Source of the DNA: Patescibacteria group bacterium
GTDB lineage: Bacteria > Patescibacteriota > Minisyncoccia > Phycocordibacterales > SBAW01
Length of the DNA stretch: 25,309 bases
Direction: 5' to 3'
Assembly: GCA_030916835.1 (NCBI GenBank)
Contig: JAUPWA010000040.1
Span: 1-25,309 of the forward strand
Made by a program: the position numbers and the translations under genes. Position 1 is the stretch's first letter; every line of letters starts with the position of its first letter. A model generated the notes under the pieces. That model did not search any database. It was not told where the DNA came from and was given only the letters and a program-made list of their open reading frames with translations. Below, in pieces: positions 14,815-23,091 of the stretch.

Positions 14815-15449
14815 TGGGGAAACTATTGTTGGCGCGTCATCATGAGTCTGAATGGAACAAGAAGGGTCTTTGGACCGGCTCGCGTGATGTACATCTCACG
14901 CAGTATGGTTTTGATAAATCAGCTGAGATGGGCAAGCTTATTGAAGATATCCCGTTAGGAGCGGCATTCGCATCTATCCAGGTGCGCTCTATAGAAACGC
15001 TCGCCTGTATGCTCGAGGCGCTCAACATTAATGTCGAGAGTATCCCAGTGGAGTACAACAAAGCGCTCGACGAGCGTAATTATGGTGACTATACGGGCAA
15101 AAATAAGTGGGAAATGGAGAAGCTGATAGGTACTGAAGCGTTTGACCATATTCGCCGTGACTGGGACTGCCCGGTCCCTAATGGTGAGACGCTCAAGATG
15201 GTCTATGAGCGTGCGGTGCCGTACTATCAAGAAAAAATAGTACCGCTGCTTAAAGAAGGAAAGAACGTGCTCGTAGTATCCCACGGTAATGCGCTGCGAG
15301 CGCTCATGCTGCATATCGAATCTATGCCGCACGAAGATGCCGCAAAGCTTGAAATGTTATTTGGCGGTATTGTTATATATGATCTCACTGAGGAGGGGCA
15401 TATGGTACACAAAGAGGTGCGCCAGGTTCACTCTGAGGTTAACGCATAA
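14811..15449 (+). CDS. gpmA: 2,3-bisphosphoglycerate-dependent phosphoglycerate mutase
   Basis: This 212-residue enzyme interconverts 3- and 2-phosphoglycerate. The N-terminal LLLARHHESEWN gives the phosphorylated His (H10 after R9). R59, LDERNYGDYTG (E88) and VVSHGNALRAL (H158) complete the active site. LWTGSRDVHLTQYG and VPNGETL are typical of the dPGM family. One oddity is that the near-universal RHG triplet reads RHH. The start codon overlaps the pyruvate kinase stop (ATGA), and a second in-frame ATG follows immediately at 14814. The length is a little short of the usual 230-250. Confidence 0.93.
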   Translation: MMGKLLLARHHESEWNKKGLWTGSRDVHLTQYGFDKSAEMGKLIEDIPLGAAFASIQVRSIETLACMLEALNINVESIPVEYNKALDERNYGDYTGKNKWEMEKLIGTEAFDHIRRDWDCPVPNGETLKMVYERAVPYYQEKIVPLLKEGKNVLVVSHGNALRALMLHIESMPHEDAAKLEMLFGGIVIYDLTEEGHMVHKEVRQVHSEVNA

Positions 15450-15454
15450 TTTGT

Positions 15455-16408
15455 ATGAAATTGTTGTATTGCACCAAGGTGGCAGATGAAGAGCGTGTAG
15501 TGCGTGAAAAATTGAATGGTTGGGATAGTGTATTTTCAGAGGCGTCGGTTGTGGAGTTGCAGGCAGATAGTGCTGTTGAGGCACTCAGCGTATTTGTCGA
15601 CTCAGGGAAGGTGGACGCGGCCGTGATGGACAAGTTTCCTGCTCTCAAACTCATCACCACACGCTCAACCGGGTATGACCATATTGACCTTGCTGAAGCA
15701 CACAAGCGAGGTGTTGTGGTGTGCAATGTGCCCGCCTATGGTGTACATACGGTGGCGGAATTTGCGTTTGCACTTTTACTCGCACTTTCACGCAAGGTGG
15801 TACAAGCACACGAGCGCATGCATAGCGCGGTGCCGTTTAACCAACAAGGACTCACTGGTTTTGATTTAAGCGGTAAGACTATTGGTGTTGTTGGCACCGG
15901 GAGTATAGGTTTTCATGCGGTAAAAATTGCTACTGGTTTTGGTATGCGGGTACTTGCCTATGATGTGGTGCAGAACGAGCGTGTACTGGCACTGGGTGCA
16001 CAGTATCTACCACTGCAAGAGCTGCTCAGCCAAAGCGACGTGGTGACACTCCATGTCCCGTATATGCCGCAGACACACCATTTGCTTAATCGCGAGGCAC
16101 TCTCGGCGTGTAAGCGCGGCGCGTACCTCATTAATACAGCGCGCGGCGCAGTGGTAGACACCGATGCTCTTATTGAAGCGCTCGATGCCGGTATCCTCGC
16201 TGGGGCCGGCCTTGATGTGCTTGAGAATGAAACCGAGCTTATTGAGTCCACAAAAAAACTACTTGCACATGAGCGTGTTCTCCTAACGCCACACGTTGCG
16301 TTTGATACTGCGGAGGCGGTGCAACGCATTCTCGATACCACCATAGAAAATCTCGAGCATTTTGTGGCAGGGACTCCTGTTAACACTGTCGCTCTAAAAG
16401 CAGCCTAA
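15455..16408 (+). CDS. D-2-hydroxyacid dehydrogenase, probably D-lactate dehydrogenase
   Basis: This 317-residue NAD-dependent dehydrogenase belongs to the D-isomer 2-hydroxyacid family. The Rossmann motif is VGTGSIG (146-152) with D170 at the strand end, favouring NAD over NADP. TTRSTGYDHID (68-78), NTARGAVVDTDAL (catalytic R230) and LTPHVAF (catalytic H280) are present; the acidic partner is probably E259. Its position right after enolase, pyruvate kinase and phosphoglycerate mutase makes pyruvate the likely substrate, giving D-lactate and regenerating NAD. Family members also act on other 2-oxoacids, so the substrate is an inference. It starts 5 bases after the mutase stop. Confidence 0.9.
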   Translation: MKLLYCTKVADEERVVREKLNGWDSVFSEASVVELQADSAVEALSVFVDSGKVDAAVMDKFPALKLITTRSTGYDHIDLAEAHKRGVVVCNVPAYGVHTVAEFAFALLLALSRKVVQAHERMHSAVPFNQQGLTGFDLSGKTIGVVGTGSIGFHAVKIATGFGMRVLAYDVVQNERVLALGAQYLPLQELLSQSDVVTLHVPYMPQTHHLLNREALSACKRGAYLINTARGAVVDTDALIEALDAGILAGAGLDVLENETELIESTKKLLAHERVLLTPHVAFDTAEAVQRILDTTIENLEHFVAGTPVNTVALKAA

Positions 16409-16424
16409 CGCGAAAAACTGGTGC

Positions 16425-16430
16425 TATAGT
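16425..16430 (+). promoter_or_regulatory. -10 box of a leaderless promoter (ABC efflux operon)
   Basis: TGC-TATAGT ends 6 bases before the ATG at 16437. Confidence 0.55.
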
Positions 16431-16436
16431 TTTGGT

Positions 16437-17987
16437 ATGTGGAGTCGCTTCTCATGGCGCATGCTTTTTGCAGGTGCTGTCGTACTGCTTGCAGTTGGAA
16501 TTTTAGGATGGAAGGAGTTTTTTGGTGTCGATATTTCAGATCTTGAGGTAGTGGTGGTCCATCCGCAAGAGTATGTGCAGCATGTGGCAATCTCAGGTGA
16601 TGTAGTAGCTGCACAGACCTCTGATCTTGGATTTGCACAAAGTGGTCGCATTGCCCACGTGTATGCCCTTGTGGGCGAACGAGTGCGGGCAGGGCAACGT
16701 ATAGCAGAAATAGATAATAACGACCTCCGGGCCCAGTTGCTCCAAAAACAAGCAGCGCTTGAGAGTGCTCAAGCTAATTTATCTCAGCTGCAAGAAGGAA
16801 CTCGGCCCGAAGAAATTGCTGTCACGAGGGCACAAATCGCAAGTGATCAAAGCGCTCTCCAGCAAGCAAACCAAGGAGTGCTCAACGCAATACAAACCGC
16901 GTACACAGTGAGTGATGATGCAGTACGAAATAAACTCGATCAAGTTTTCTTAAATCCAACGACAGCAAATATTGATTTAGTCTTTGTAACAACACAGTCT
17001 GAACTCTCTAACACACTGAAAACAAGTCGGATAACCACCGAGCGTATGTTGGAGCGCTGGCAAGAGGAAATTGGCTCCCTGTCAGCTTCACAGGATCTTG
17101 CTGTGATTGAGGCACATGCGCAGACTAATCTTGCGGCAGTCATGCAGTTACTTACGAATGCAAACGCTGCACTTAATACTGCGGTGGCTTCAGGTGCTAC
17201 TAGTGTCTCAACAATAGCATCGTACGTTGCCACTGTGGCGACAGCACGCAGCAATATCAATAGCGCCACCGCATCTCTCAGTAGCGCGATTGCAACAGCA
17301 CAAGCAAGTGCTGCTCAGTTAGCGAAAGATCAGAAAACGCTCGCGCTCCAACTGGCAGGATCAACACCACAGGCTATAGCCCAAGCGCAAGCCAACGTAG
17401 CAGCTGCGCGTGCTGATGTAGCAGCAATGGAGGCTCAAATAGCAAAAACACAAATTATCGCGCCTTTTGATGGTGTTATAACTCGCATGGATGTGCGACG
17501 TGGCGAAATAGTGTCGCCTAATACGCCTGAGATTTCTCTACAAGGCGAAGGGGTGTTTGAAATTGAAACGTATATCCCCGAGCTCTCCATTGCAGCCGTG
17601 CAGGTGGGAGATTTTGCGTCAACGACGCTTGATGCGTATGGTGCCGACGTGTCGTTCGATGCGCAGGTGCTTCGGATTGATCCTGCAAAGACAGAGCGTG
17701 ATGGGGTGGCTACCTATAAAACAACCTTAGTATTTTTGTCCCGCGACGAGCGTATCCGTTCTGGTATGACGGCAAATGTTGCTATCCAAACGACGCGTAT
17801 TCCACAAGCGATGGTCATACCTTCTGGCGCTGTGTTTACACAAAACGGAGTATCGGCTGTTCAAATTCTTGAAGGAAAAACGGTGCGTACCCGTGAGGTC
17901 ACTATTGCTGGTGCGGCGCTTGGAAATGTTGCAGTACTCTCAGGACTGAAGGAAGGAGACCAGGTGGTACTTTCGCCACACTACTAA
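16437..17987 (+). CDS. HlyD/MacA-like efflux adaptor protein
   Basis: This 516-residue adaptor has one N-terminal membrane helix (about 8-28). A first half-motif of the lipoyl-like domain, GRIAHVYALVGERVRAGQRIAEID, follows (about 70-93). A very long Ala/Gln-rich helical hairpin (about 95-335) is next, then the second half (IIAPFDGVITRMDVRRGEIV), a beta-barrel and a membrane-proximal domain ending in GLKEGDQVVLS. This is the adaptor of MacAB-type ABC or RND systems. The permease and ATPase follow with 2-base gaps. The hairpin carries an extra segment (about 147-225) compared with a simple MacA, which would lengthen it. No outer-membrane channel gene is nearby. Confidence 0.9.
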   Translation: MWSRFSWRMLFAGAVVLLAVGILGWKEFFGVDISDLEVVVVHPQEYVQHVAISGDVVAAQTSDLGFAQSGRIAHVYALVGERVRAGQRIAEIDNNDLRAQLLQKQAALESAQANLSQLQEGTRPEEIAVTRAQIASDQSALQQANQGVLNAIQTAYTVSDDAVRNKLDQVFLNPTTANIDLVFVTTQSELSNTLKTSRITTERMLERWQEEIGSLSASQDLAVIEAHAQTNLAAVMQLLTNANAALNTAVASGATSVSTIASYVATVATARSNINSATASLSSAIATAQASAAQLAKDQKTLALQLAGSTPQAIAQAQANVAAARADVAAMEAQIAKTQIIAPFDGVITRMDVRRGEIVSPNTPEISLQGEGVFEIETYIPELSIAAVQVGDFASTTLDAYGADVSFDAQVLRIDPAKTERDGVATYKTTLVFLSRDERIRSGMTANVAIQTTRIPQAMVIPSGAVFTQNGVSAVQILEGKTVRTREVTIAGAALGNVAVLSGLKEGDQVVLSPHY

Positions 17988-17989
17988 CT

Positions 17990-19249
17990 ATGTTTTCACT
18001 CTTGAATATTCGGGTGGGCTGGTTTTTGGCCTGGCGGCAAATTCGGCGCTCAAGCGTGTGGACGACGAGCCTCATAATCTTTGTGATGCTGCTGACGTTT
18101 CTTAACTTGGTGGTGGTTACGGGTATTTTGGTAGGGCTCGTGCAGGGAATTACGGATCTGTACCGTCTCCAAGAAACGGGAGATGTCATAGTGTCGACAC
18201 TCGATACTAAAAATTATATTGAGCAAAGTCCTCAGATTATTTCATTTATTCAAACTCTGCCGCAGGTTGAGCATGTGACAGCACGCTACATCGTCAATGG
18301 CAGTATCGAAGCTAACTACAAGACACGTACCGATCCGAATGAAAAACCAAATGAAAGTGGTGCTGCTATTGTGGGCATAGACCCGGTGGCTGAAAATGCA
18401 TTTTCAGGTATTGCTCGCAATGTAGAGGAGGGCTCGTTTCTTGCGCCTGGTGATTTTGACTCTGTAGTGGTAGGCTCGCAGCTCATCGCAAAATATTCTT
18501 TCGGCGAGATACCGGGTATTCGCCCACTAAAAAACGTCGGGCCAGGTAGTGTAGTGAGGATCACCGTTAATGGTCAAACACGAGAAGTGGTTATTAAAGG
18601 TATTCTTATCGATAAAGCAAACTCACCGCTTTCTTCGCAAGTGTTCATGTCTGCTGCGCAGCTGCGCACGCTTGCAGGTCGTGACGATTACAGTGTAAAT
18701 CAAGTTGCCATACGACTTAAGAAAGGAGTAGATGAGGTTGCTTTTAAAGACCTTCTTGTGCGCAGTGGTGTCGGGCGCTTTGCGAAGGTGCAGACATTTG
18801 AGCAGGCCATTCCCAACGGTGTTGAGGATGTAAAAAACACTTTTGCGGTGCTTGGTAACGCAATAAGCTCGGTTGGTTTGGTGGTAGCGTCGATCACCAT
18901 TTTTATTGTTATTTTTATTAATGCGCTCACGAGGCGTAAGTTTATAGGGATTCTCAAGGGTATTGGTATTAGTCCTCAGGCAATTGAAGTTGCGTACCTT
19001 TTGCAGTCCATGTTTTATGCGCTTGTTGGCTCTAGTATTGGACTTATTATTCTTTTTGGATTCTTGGTCCCGTATATTAGTGCTCATCCGATAAATCTCC
19101 CGATAAGTAACACTGTCCTTGTTGCACCTGTTGGTGAGACGCTTTTGCGCGTCGTGCTCTTGGTGTTAGCGACACTCATCGCCGGGTATATACCAGCGCG
19201 CATGATCGTTAAAAAGAATACGCTCGACTCTATTTTGGGTCGGAATTAA
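17990..19249 (+). CDS. FtsX/MacB-type ABC transporter permease
   Basis: This 419-residue protein has an N-terminal helix (about 17-48), a large outer domain (about 50-285) of MacB_PCD type, and three C-terminal helices with the FtsX motif (VVASITIFIVIFINALTRRKFIGILKGIG near 300). The C-terminal AGYIPARMIVKKNTLDSI is typical of MacB-like permeases. It pairs with the ATPase starting 2 bases downstream and the adaptor just upstream. MacB-type systems move substrates from the outer face by a lever mechanism; what is moved here is unknown. Confidence 0.9.
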   Translation: MFSLLNIRVGWFLAWRQIRRSSVWTTSLIIFVMLLTFLNLVVVTGILVGLVQGITDLYRLQETGDVIVSTLDTKNYIEQSPQIISFIQTLPQVEHVTARYIVNGSIEANYKTRTDPNEKPNESGAAIVGIDPVAENAFSGIARNVEEGSFLAPGDFDSVVVGSQLIAKYSFGEIPGIRPLKNVGPGSVVRITVNGQTREVVIKGILIDKANSPLSSQVFMSAAQLRTLAGRDDYSVNQVAIRLKKGVDEVAFKDLLVRSGVGRFAKVQTFEQAIPNGVEDVKNTFAVLGNAISSVGLVVASITIFIVIFINALTRRKFIGILKGIGISPQAIEVAYLLQSMFYALVGSSIGLIILFGFLVPYISAHPINLPISNTVLVAPVGETLLRVVLLVLATLIAGYIPARMIVKKNTLDSILGRN

Positions 19250-19251
19250 CC

Positions 19252-19986
19252 ATGGCGGCACTTATCGAAACAAAAAAATTAGTAAAAGCATATAAAAGTG
19301 GTGACGGTGTGTCGACCATACTGAAAGGTATTGATTTTTCGGTTGAGCGGGGTGAGTTTGTGTCGATTATGGGTCGCTCAGGAGCAGGAAAATCGACACT
19401 CATGTACCAAATGAGTCTCTTGGATGAGCCAACAAGTGGTGACATTAGTATCGACGGCACCAACACTCGCCACATGAGCGAGAAAGAAAAGGCAGCATTC
19501 CGTCTTCGCAAGTTTGGGTTCGTGTTTCAGGATTATGCGCTTATGCCAGAGCTTACCGCTACTGAAAACATTGTGCTACCGCTTCTTATGGAGTCGTACA
19601 CATTTACGCAAGCCCAGGCAATGGCTGCCGATGCTCTAACCCGAGTAGGGCTTGGGCATCGTCTACATAACGTGCCCTCGCAGCTCTCGGGTGGGGAACA
19701 ACAACGAGTATCTATCGCGCGGGCTATTGCCGAGCAGCCAGAGATTTTATTTGCCGATGAGCCAACGGCGAACCTTGACCGTGAATCAGCAAAGGTGGTT
19801 ATTGATTTGTTTTTAGAGCTCCATGCACACGGGCAAACGATTATTATGGTGACCCATGAAGAAGAGTATGGTCATGTGGCTGACCGTATTATACGGCTTG
19901 ATGAGGGGAGTATTGTAAGTATTGAGAAGGGTGTACGCCATGCACATGCGCGCAAACAACCAACAAAGAAGCAAAGCAAGAAATAG
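19252..19986 (+). CDS. ABC transporter ATP-binding protein, MacB/LolD type
   Basis: This 244-residue ATPase drives the permease encoded just upstream. The Walker A is GRSGAGKST (41-49), the Q-loop is FQDYALMPELTATEN (Q93), the signature is LSGGEQQR (145-152), the Walker B is ILFADE (165-170) and the switch His is in VTHEE (H202). The LSGGEQQRVSIARA and ADEPTANLD wording is that of the LolD/MacB/FtsE group. A basic Lys/Arg-rich tail follows (about 227-244). The gene starts 2 bases after the permease stop. Confidence 0.95.
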   Translation: MAALIETKKLVKAYKSGDGVSTILKGIDFSVERGEFVSIMGRSGAGKSTLMYQMSLLDEPTSGDISIDGTNTRHMSEKEKAAFRLRKFGFVFQDYALMPELTATENIVLPLLMESYTFTQAQAMAADALTRVGLGHRLHNVPSQLSGGEQQRVSIARAIAEQPEILFADEPTANLDRESAKVVIDLFLELHAHGQTIIMVTHEEEYGHVADRIIRLDEGSIVSIEKGVRHAHARKQPTKKQSKK

Positions 19987-20098
19987 GGTCTCGCTCATGC
20001 ATTCTTACCCCTGAGACACTTGATGTTTTTGTGTTACGGCAAGGCTTCATGGTTTCTCCAGGTATTCCTAGTGACAATAGGGTGTGCACCGCTACATC

Positions 20099-21274
20099 AT
20101 GGAGTCTCGCTTCAGCGTTTTTGGGCACAGTATGTCTGTATATGCGGCGCTCGCGTATGTGTTGATTTTTTGTGCGTGTGTCGTGCGCGTATGGTCATTC
20201 CCGGTCATTACAACTGACTACACCTATTTTGTCGCTAAATGGTTTGTCACGCTACAAGAAAACCCTGGTCTGACGGCCTTTTTGCATCCGTTTGCTGACT
20301 ATGCGCCAGCCTATCTGTACATACTTAAAATACTCACCTGGTTCCCGGTGTATAGTTTGCTGAGTGTAAAAATAGTCACGTTTGTGTGCGATGCGGCGTT
20401 GGGATATGTCGTATATAAATTATTGAAGGCAACGACGACTTATCTGCACGAACAGCGCCTACTGGCTAGTGCCATTGTTTTTGCTGCGCCCTCGTTTCTT
20501 ATAAACTCATCATTGTGGGGCCAGTCTGATGTGCTCTACACGCTCCCGATACTCCTTTCATTTTTTGCATTACTTCTTGAGCTGCCACTGTTTGCAGTTA
20601 TATGGTTTGGAGTTGCACTGAGCGTTAAGTTGCAAGCCGTATTCTTTTTGCCAATCCTGATTGGCTTTTTATGGCACAGGAGGCGTCTCTATGAACTAGT
20701 GCTCGTACCACTTATATACATGGCGTTTGCAGTGCCCGCACTCGTGGGGGGTGCGGCAAGCAGCGATGTGTTGATGGTGTATCTGCATCAATCAGGAGAA
20801 TACACCTCCCTCAACGTCTCATCGCAGTCACTGTTTGCCTTTACCGATGGTGTACAGCTCACTAGCCAAGTTCAAGCAGTACTCTTTTGGTGTGGTATCA
20901 GTGTGGCATTGCTGGTGGCGCTTTTGGGTGCGTGGTTGGTTACGCATGCGAAGAAGCCCTATGAGTATGTACACAGTGCGCTTGTGGTGGCGCTGCTCCT
21001 GCCATTTTTCTTGCCGCGTATGCATGAACGATATTTTTATCTTGCAGATCTTTTCGCACTTCTGTATGCATTTTACCAGCCACGACAGTGGTTCGTTCCT
21101 CTTGTTGTTATAGGCGCTTCGCTCTTGGCATACATGCCGTTTTTAAGTGGTCAGGTTGCTATTTTTGCACCAATTACCATTGATCTGCGAGTACCTGCAA
21201 CTATGTTGGGAATCGTTGGTGTGTATCTGGTGGCGCGCAGCGCTTCACAGTGGCGGTTGCATGCGGTACCGTAG
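20099..21274 (+). CDS. Polytopic GT-C-like membrane glycosyltransferase
   Basis: This protein of about 391 residues has nine or ten hydrophobic segments. Features of the GT-C (mannosyltransferase-like) superfamily are visible: an acidic loop after the first helix (ITTDYTYF), a SSLWGQSDVLYT motif, a VKLQAVFFLPI helix and LPRMHERYFYLADLF near the C-terminus. WGQxD and PRMHERYF are typical of GT87/PIG-M-like integral glycosyltransferases, which use polyprenyl-phosphate sugars outside the membrane. The acceptor is unknown. The start is uncertain: ATG 20099 is chosen, with GTG 20084 and ATG 20132 possible, and no leaderless box at the usual distance. About 110 bases separate it from the ABC operon. 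Confidence 0.8.
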   Translation: MESRFSVFGHSMSVYAALAYVLIFCACVVRVWSFPVITTDYTYFVAKWFVTLQENPGLTAFLHPFADYAPAYLYILKILTWFPVYSLLSVKIVTFVCDAALGYVVYKLLKATTTYLHEQRLLASAIVFAAPSFLINSSLWGQSDVLYTLPILLSFFALLLELPLFAVIWFGVALSVKLQAVFFLPILIGFLWHRRRLYELVLVPLIYMAFAVPALVGGAASSDVLMVYLHQSGEYTSLNVSSQSLFAFTDGVQLTSQVQAVLFWCGISVALLVALLGAWLVTHAKKPYEYVHSALVVALLLPFFLPRMHERYFYLADLFALLYAFYQPRQWFVPLVVIGASLLAYMPFLSGQVAIFAPITIDLRVPATMLGIVGVYLVARSASQWRLHAVP

Positions 21275-21279
21275 AGAGT

Positions 21280-21993
21280 ATGCACACCACACTTGTTCAA
21301 AAACACACCATTGCCGAAGGTACTATGATTTTTTATTTTGCAAAGCCGCAAGAGTTTACCTTCACTGCGGGGCAGTATATCGACGTCACTCTCATCGACC
21401 CGCCCGAAACCGACGCTGAGGGGAACACGCGCTCGTACTCTATCTGTGCAGCGCCGCAAGAAGAGATGTTGGCAGTCGCAACACGTATGCGCGACACTGC
21501 ATTCAAGCGTACGCTGGCCGCGCTCCCTCTGGGCACAGAAGTTTCCATTGAAGGACCTCTCGGCTCTTTCATGCTGCATGAAAATGCTGCACGACCGGCA
21601 GTGTGTATTGCCGGAGGGATCGGTATCACCCCATTTCGCTCCATGTTACTGGATGCTACAGCGCGCAAAGTGGCACACCAACTAATACTCTTATATGCAA
21701 ACAGACGACCCGAGGACGCGGCTTTTTTAGATGAGCTACATGCGCTGAAGGAAAAGAATAGTAATTTTACGTTCGTCCCCACTATGTCAAACATGGAGCA
21801 CAGTGCCAAGGAGTGGCAAGGCGAGCGCGGACACATTGACGAGGCTATGCTTGAGCGGTATGTGCCGCGCACTGGTGCGCCTATCTACTACCTGGCAGGC
21901 CCTCAGGGTATGGTTACTGCAATGCGCCAGGTGCTTACCCGCATAGGGGTAAGTGCTGACGACATTCGTTTTGAAGAATTTTCAGGATACTAG
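21280..21993 (+). CDS. FNR-type flavin oxidoreductase
   Basis: This 237-residue protein belongs to the ferredoxin-NADP reductase superfamily. RSYSICAAP (51-59) is the FAD-binding RxYS motif. The GGIGITPFRSM stretch (112-122) binds the pyridine nucleotide. YYLAGPQGMV (about 203-212) and the C-terminal EEFSGY complete the fold. There is no [2Fe-2S] or globin domain, so it is a bare reductase that would need a partner such as a ferredoxin. It could in principle supply electrons for cob(II)alamin reduction, but nothing in the sequence shows that. The ATG at 21280 is chosen; a weak TACCGT lies 7 bases before it. Confidence 0.9.
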   Translation: MHTTLVQKHTIAEGTMIFYFAKPQEFTFTAGQYIDVTLIDPPETDAEGNTRSYSICAAPQEEMLAVATRMRDTAFKRTLAALPLGTEVSIEGPLGSFMLHENAARPAVCIAGGIGITPFRSMLLDATARKVAHQLILLYANRRPEDAAFLDELHALKEKNSNFTFVPTMSNMEHSAKEWQGERGHIDEAMLERYVPRTGAPIYYLAGPQGMVTAMRQVLTRIGVSADDIRFEEFSGY

Positions 21994-22005
21994 TAGTTGC
22001 GCGCG

Positions 22006-22590
22006 TTAACGATTTCTCCACCAATGCAAAAAGGGTGGGAGAGCAGAAACCATAATGATGAGGATAATAATGGGAACAACATATTTTTCTACGTCGGGGA
22101 TAATAGACCCAAGATAGTATCCTAGGAGGGTTATGCCAGCGCCCCAGAGCACGCCGCCGATGATGTTGTAGCGAATAAAGGTGCTGTAGCGCATGCCGCC
22201 CACACCTGCGAGTATGGGTGCAAAGGTGCGCACCGCAGGGATGAATCTGGCAAGCACGATAGTTATCGCTCCATATTTTTCAAAATAGGCATGGGTTTCC
22301 TCTAGGCGCTTTTTCTTGAACAAAAATGAGTCGGGTCGGGTAAACAGCGCAGGACCGACATGGCCACCGAACCAGTAGCCGACCTGGTCGCCAGCTATAG
22401 CGCATACCACAATAAGTGGTACTAGTATCCAAATATTGAGTGTACCTTGAGCTGCCAAGAGTCCGGCAGCAAACAATACGCTGTCACCTGGTAAGAAGAA
22501 CCCAAAAAAGAGACCCGATTCTGCAAAGACTAAAAGCCCAAGGCCGACATAGCCAAGAGAAAAAATGAGAGATAAGAAATGAGACGACAT
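22006..22590 (-). CDS. DedA family membrane protein
   Basis: This 194-residue polytopic protein has an FAESGLFFGFFLPGDSVLF N-terminal motif, an AGDQVGYWFGG segment and the family signature ARFIPAVRTFAPILAGVGGM, with its two conserved Arg residues. DedA proteins are linked to membrane homeostasis and undecaprenyl-phosphate recycling; the role here is not shown. It starts directly after the stop of the upstream UBA-like gene with no gap, so the two form an operon. It converges with the flavin reductase gene, 12 bases apart. Confidence 0.92.
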   Translation of the reverse strand: MSSHFLSLIFSLGYVGLGLLVFAESGLFFGFFLPGDSVLFAAGLLAAQGTLNIWILVPLIVVCAIAGDQVGYWFGGHVGPALFTRPDSFLFKKKRLEETHAYFEKYGAITIVLARFIPAVRTFAPILAGVGGMRYSTFIRYNIIGGVLWGAGITLLGYYLGSIIPDVEKYVVPIIILIIMVSALPPFLHWWRNR

Positions 22591-23013
22591 TTAGGTAAAG
22601 GCTATCCAGGCCGCTAATCCTAAGAACACCACTGCCAGCACTATAAGGACGCTATTTGCTTGGTTTTTTGATGATACCATTTTTTTACGGAGCATCCATC
22701 CAATGATGCCCGTTTCTTCCGTCAGAGGGGCTATTTTTGCGGATCCTTTGTGCGCCTTTTGTAATTCAGCCTGGATGCGAGCAAGTTCAACATCGACGTC
22801 ACTCTGGGCACTCCCTGCTTTGATGCTACTTGGTTGTGCTGTGGGTGTGCCAGGGGCTGGTATTGTGGGTGTGGGGCCAGCAAGAGCGCTAAATGCAGTA
22901 GCGATATCCGCTGCATCCCAACCTGCTGTGCGCAAAGAAACCTCTATATCTGCTTTGGTGTACCCAGCGTGCAGATTGTCTTTTATGTAGGTCAGCAGCT
23001 GATCGTTTATCAT
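22591..23013 (-). CDS. UBA-like domain protein with C-terminal membrane helix
   Basis: This 140-residue protein has residues about 1-44 (LLTYIKDNLHAGYTKADIEVSLRTAGWDAADIATAFSAL) forming a three-helix UBA/CUE-like unit with the Gly-Tyr turn. A Pro/Ala/Thr-rich linker follows, then a charged helical stretch and a single membrane helix at the C-terminus (about 120-138). The N-terminus therefore faces the cytoplasm. Similar UBA-like starts occur in many small membrane proteins of candidate phyla; the function is unknown. A TATACT box lies 7 bases before the ATG. Confidence 0.8.
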   Translation of the reverse strand: MINDQLLTYIKDNLHAGYTKADIEVSLRTAGWDAADIATAFSALAGPTPTIPAPGTPTAQPSSIKAGSAQSDVDVELARIQAELQKAHKGSAKIAPLTEETGIIGWMLRKKMVSSKNQANSVLIVLAVVFLGLAAWIAFT

Positions 23014-23020
23014 GTGGTTC

Positions 23021-23026
23021 AGTATA
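23021..23026 (-). promoter_or_regulatory. -10 box of a leaderless promoter (UBA-like/DedA operon)
   Basis: On the minus strand TATACT ends 7 bases before the ATG at 23013. Confidence 0.5.
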
Positions 23027-23040
23027 CTCGGATTTTTTGG

Positions 23041-23080
23041 CTACAAAAACATCCGCCTCAAGGGGCGGATGTTTTTGTAG
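23041..23080 (-). terminator. Strong intrinsic terminator of the surface-protein gene
   Basis: A perfect 17-bp inverted repeat (23041-23057 with 23064-23080) has a 6-base loop. The GC core ACATCCGCC/GGCGGATGT is followed by a T-rich arm on either strand, so it could work in both directions. It lies 11 bases past the stop of the minus-strand surface-protein gene. Confidence 0.8.
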
Positions 23081-23091
23081 GTAACTGTTCG

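Noticed and set aside
19984..20050. Terminator after the ABC operon
   Set aside because: GTCTC/GAGAC gives only 5 bp with a 20-base loop and the T-run is 6 bases further on; too weak to call.
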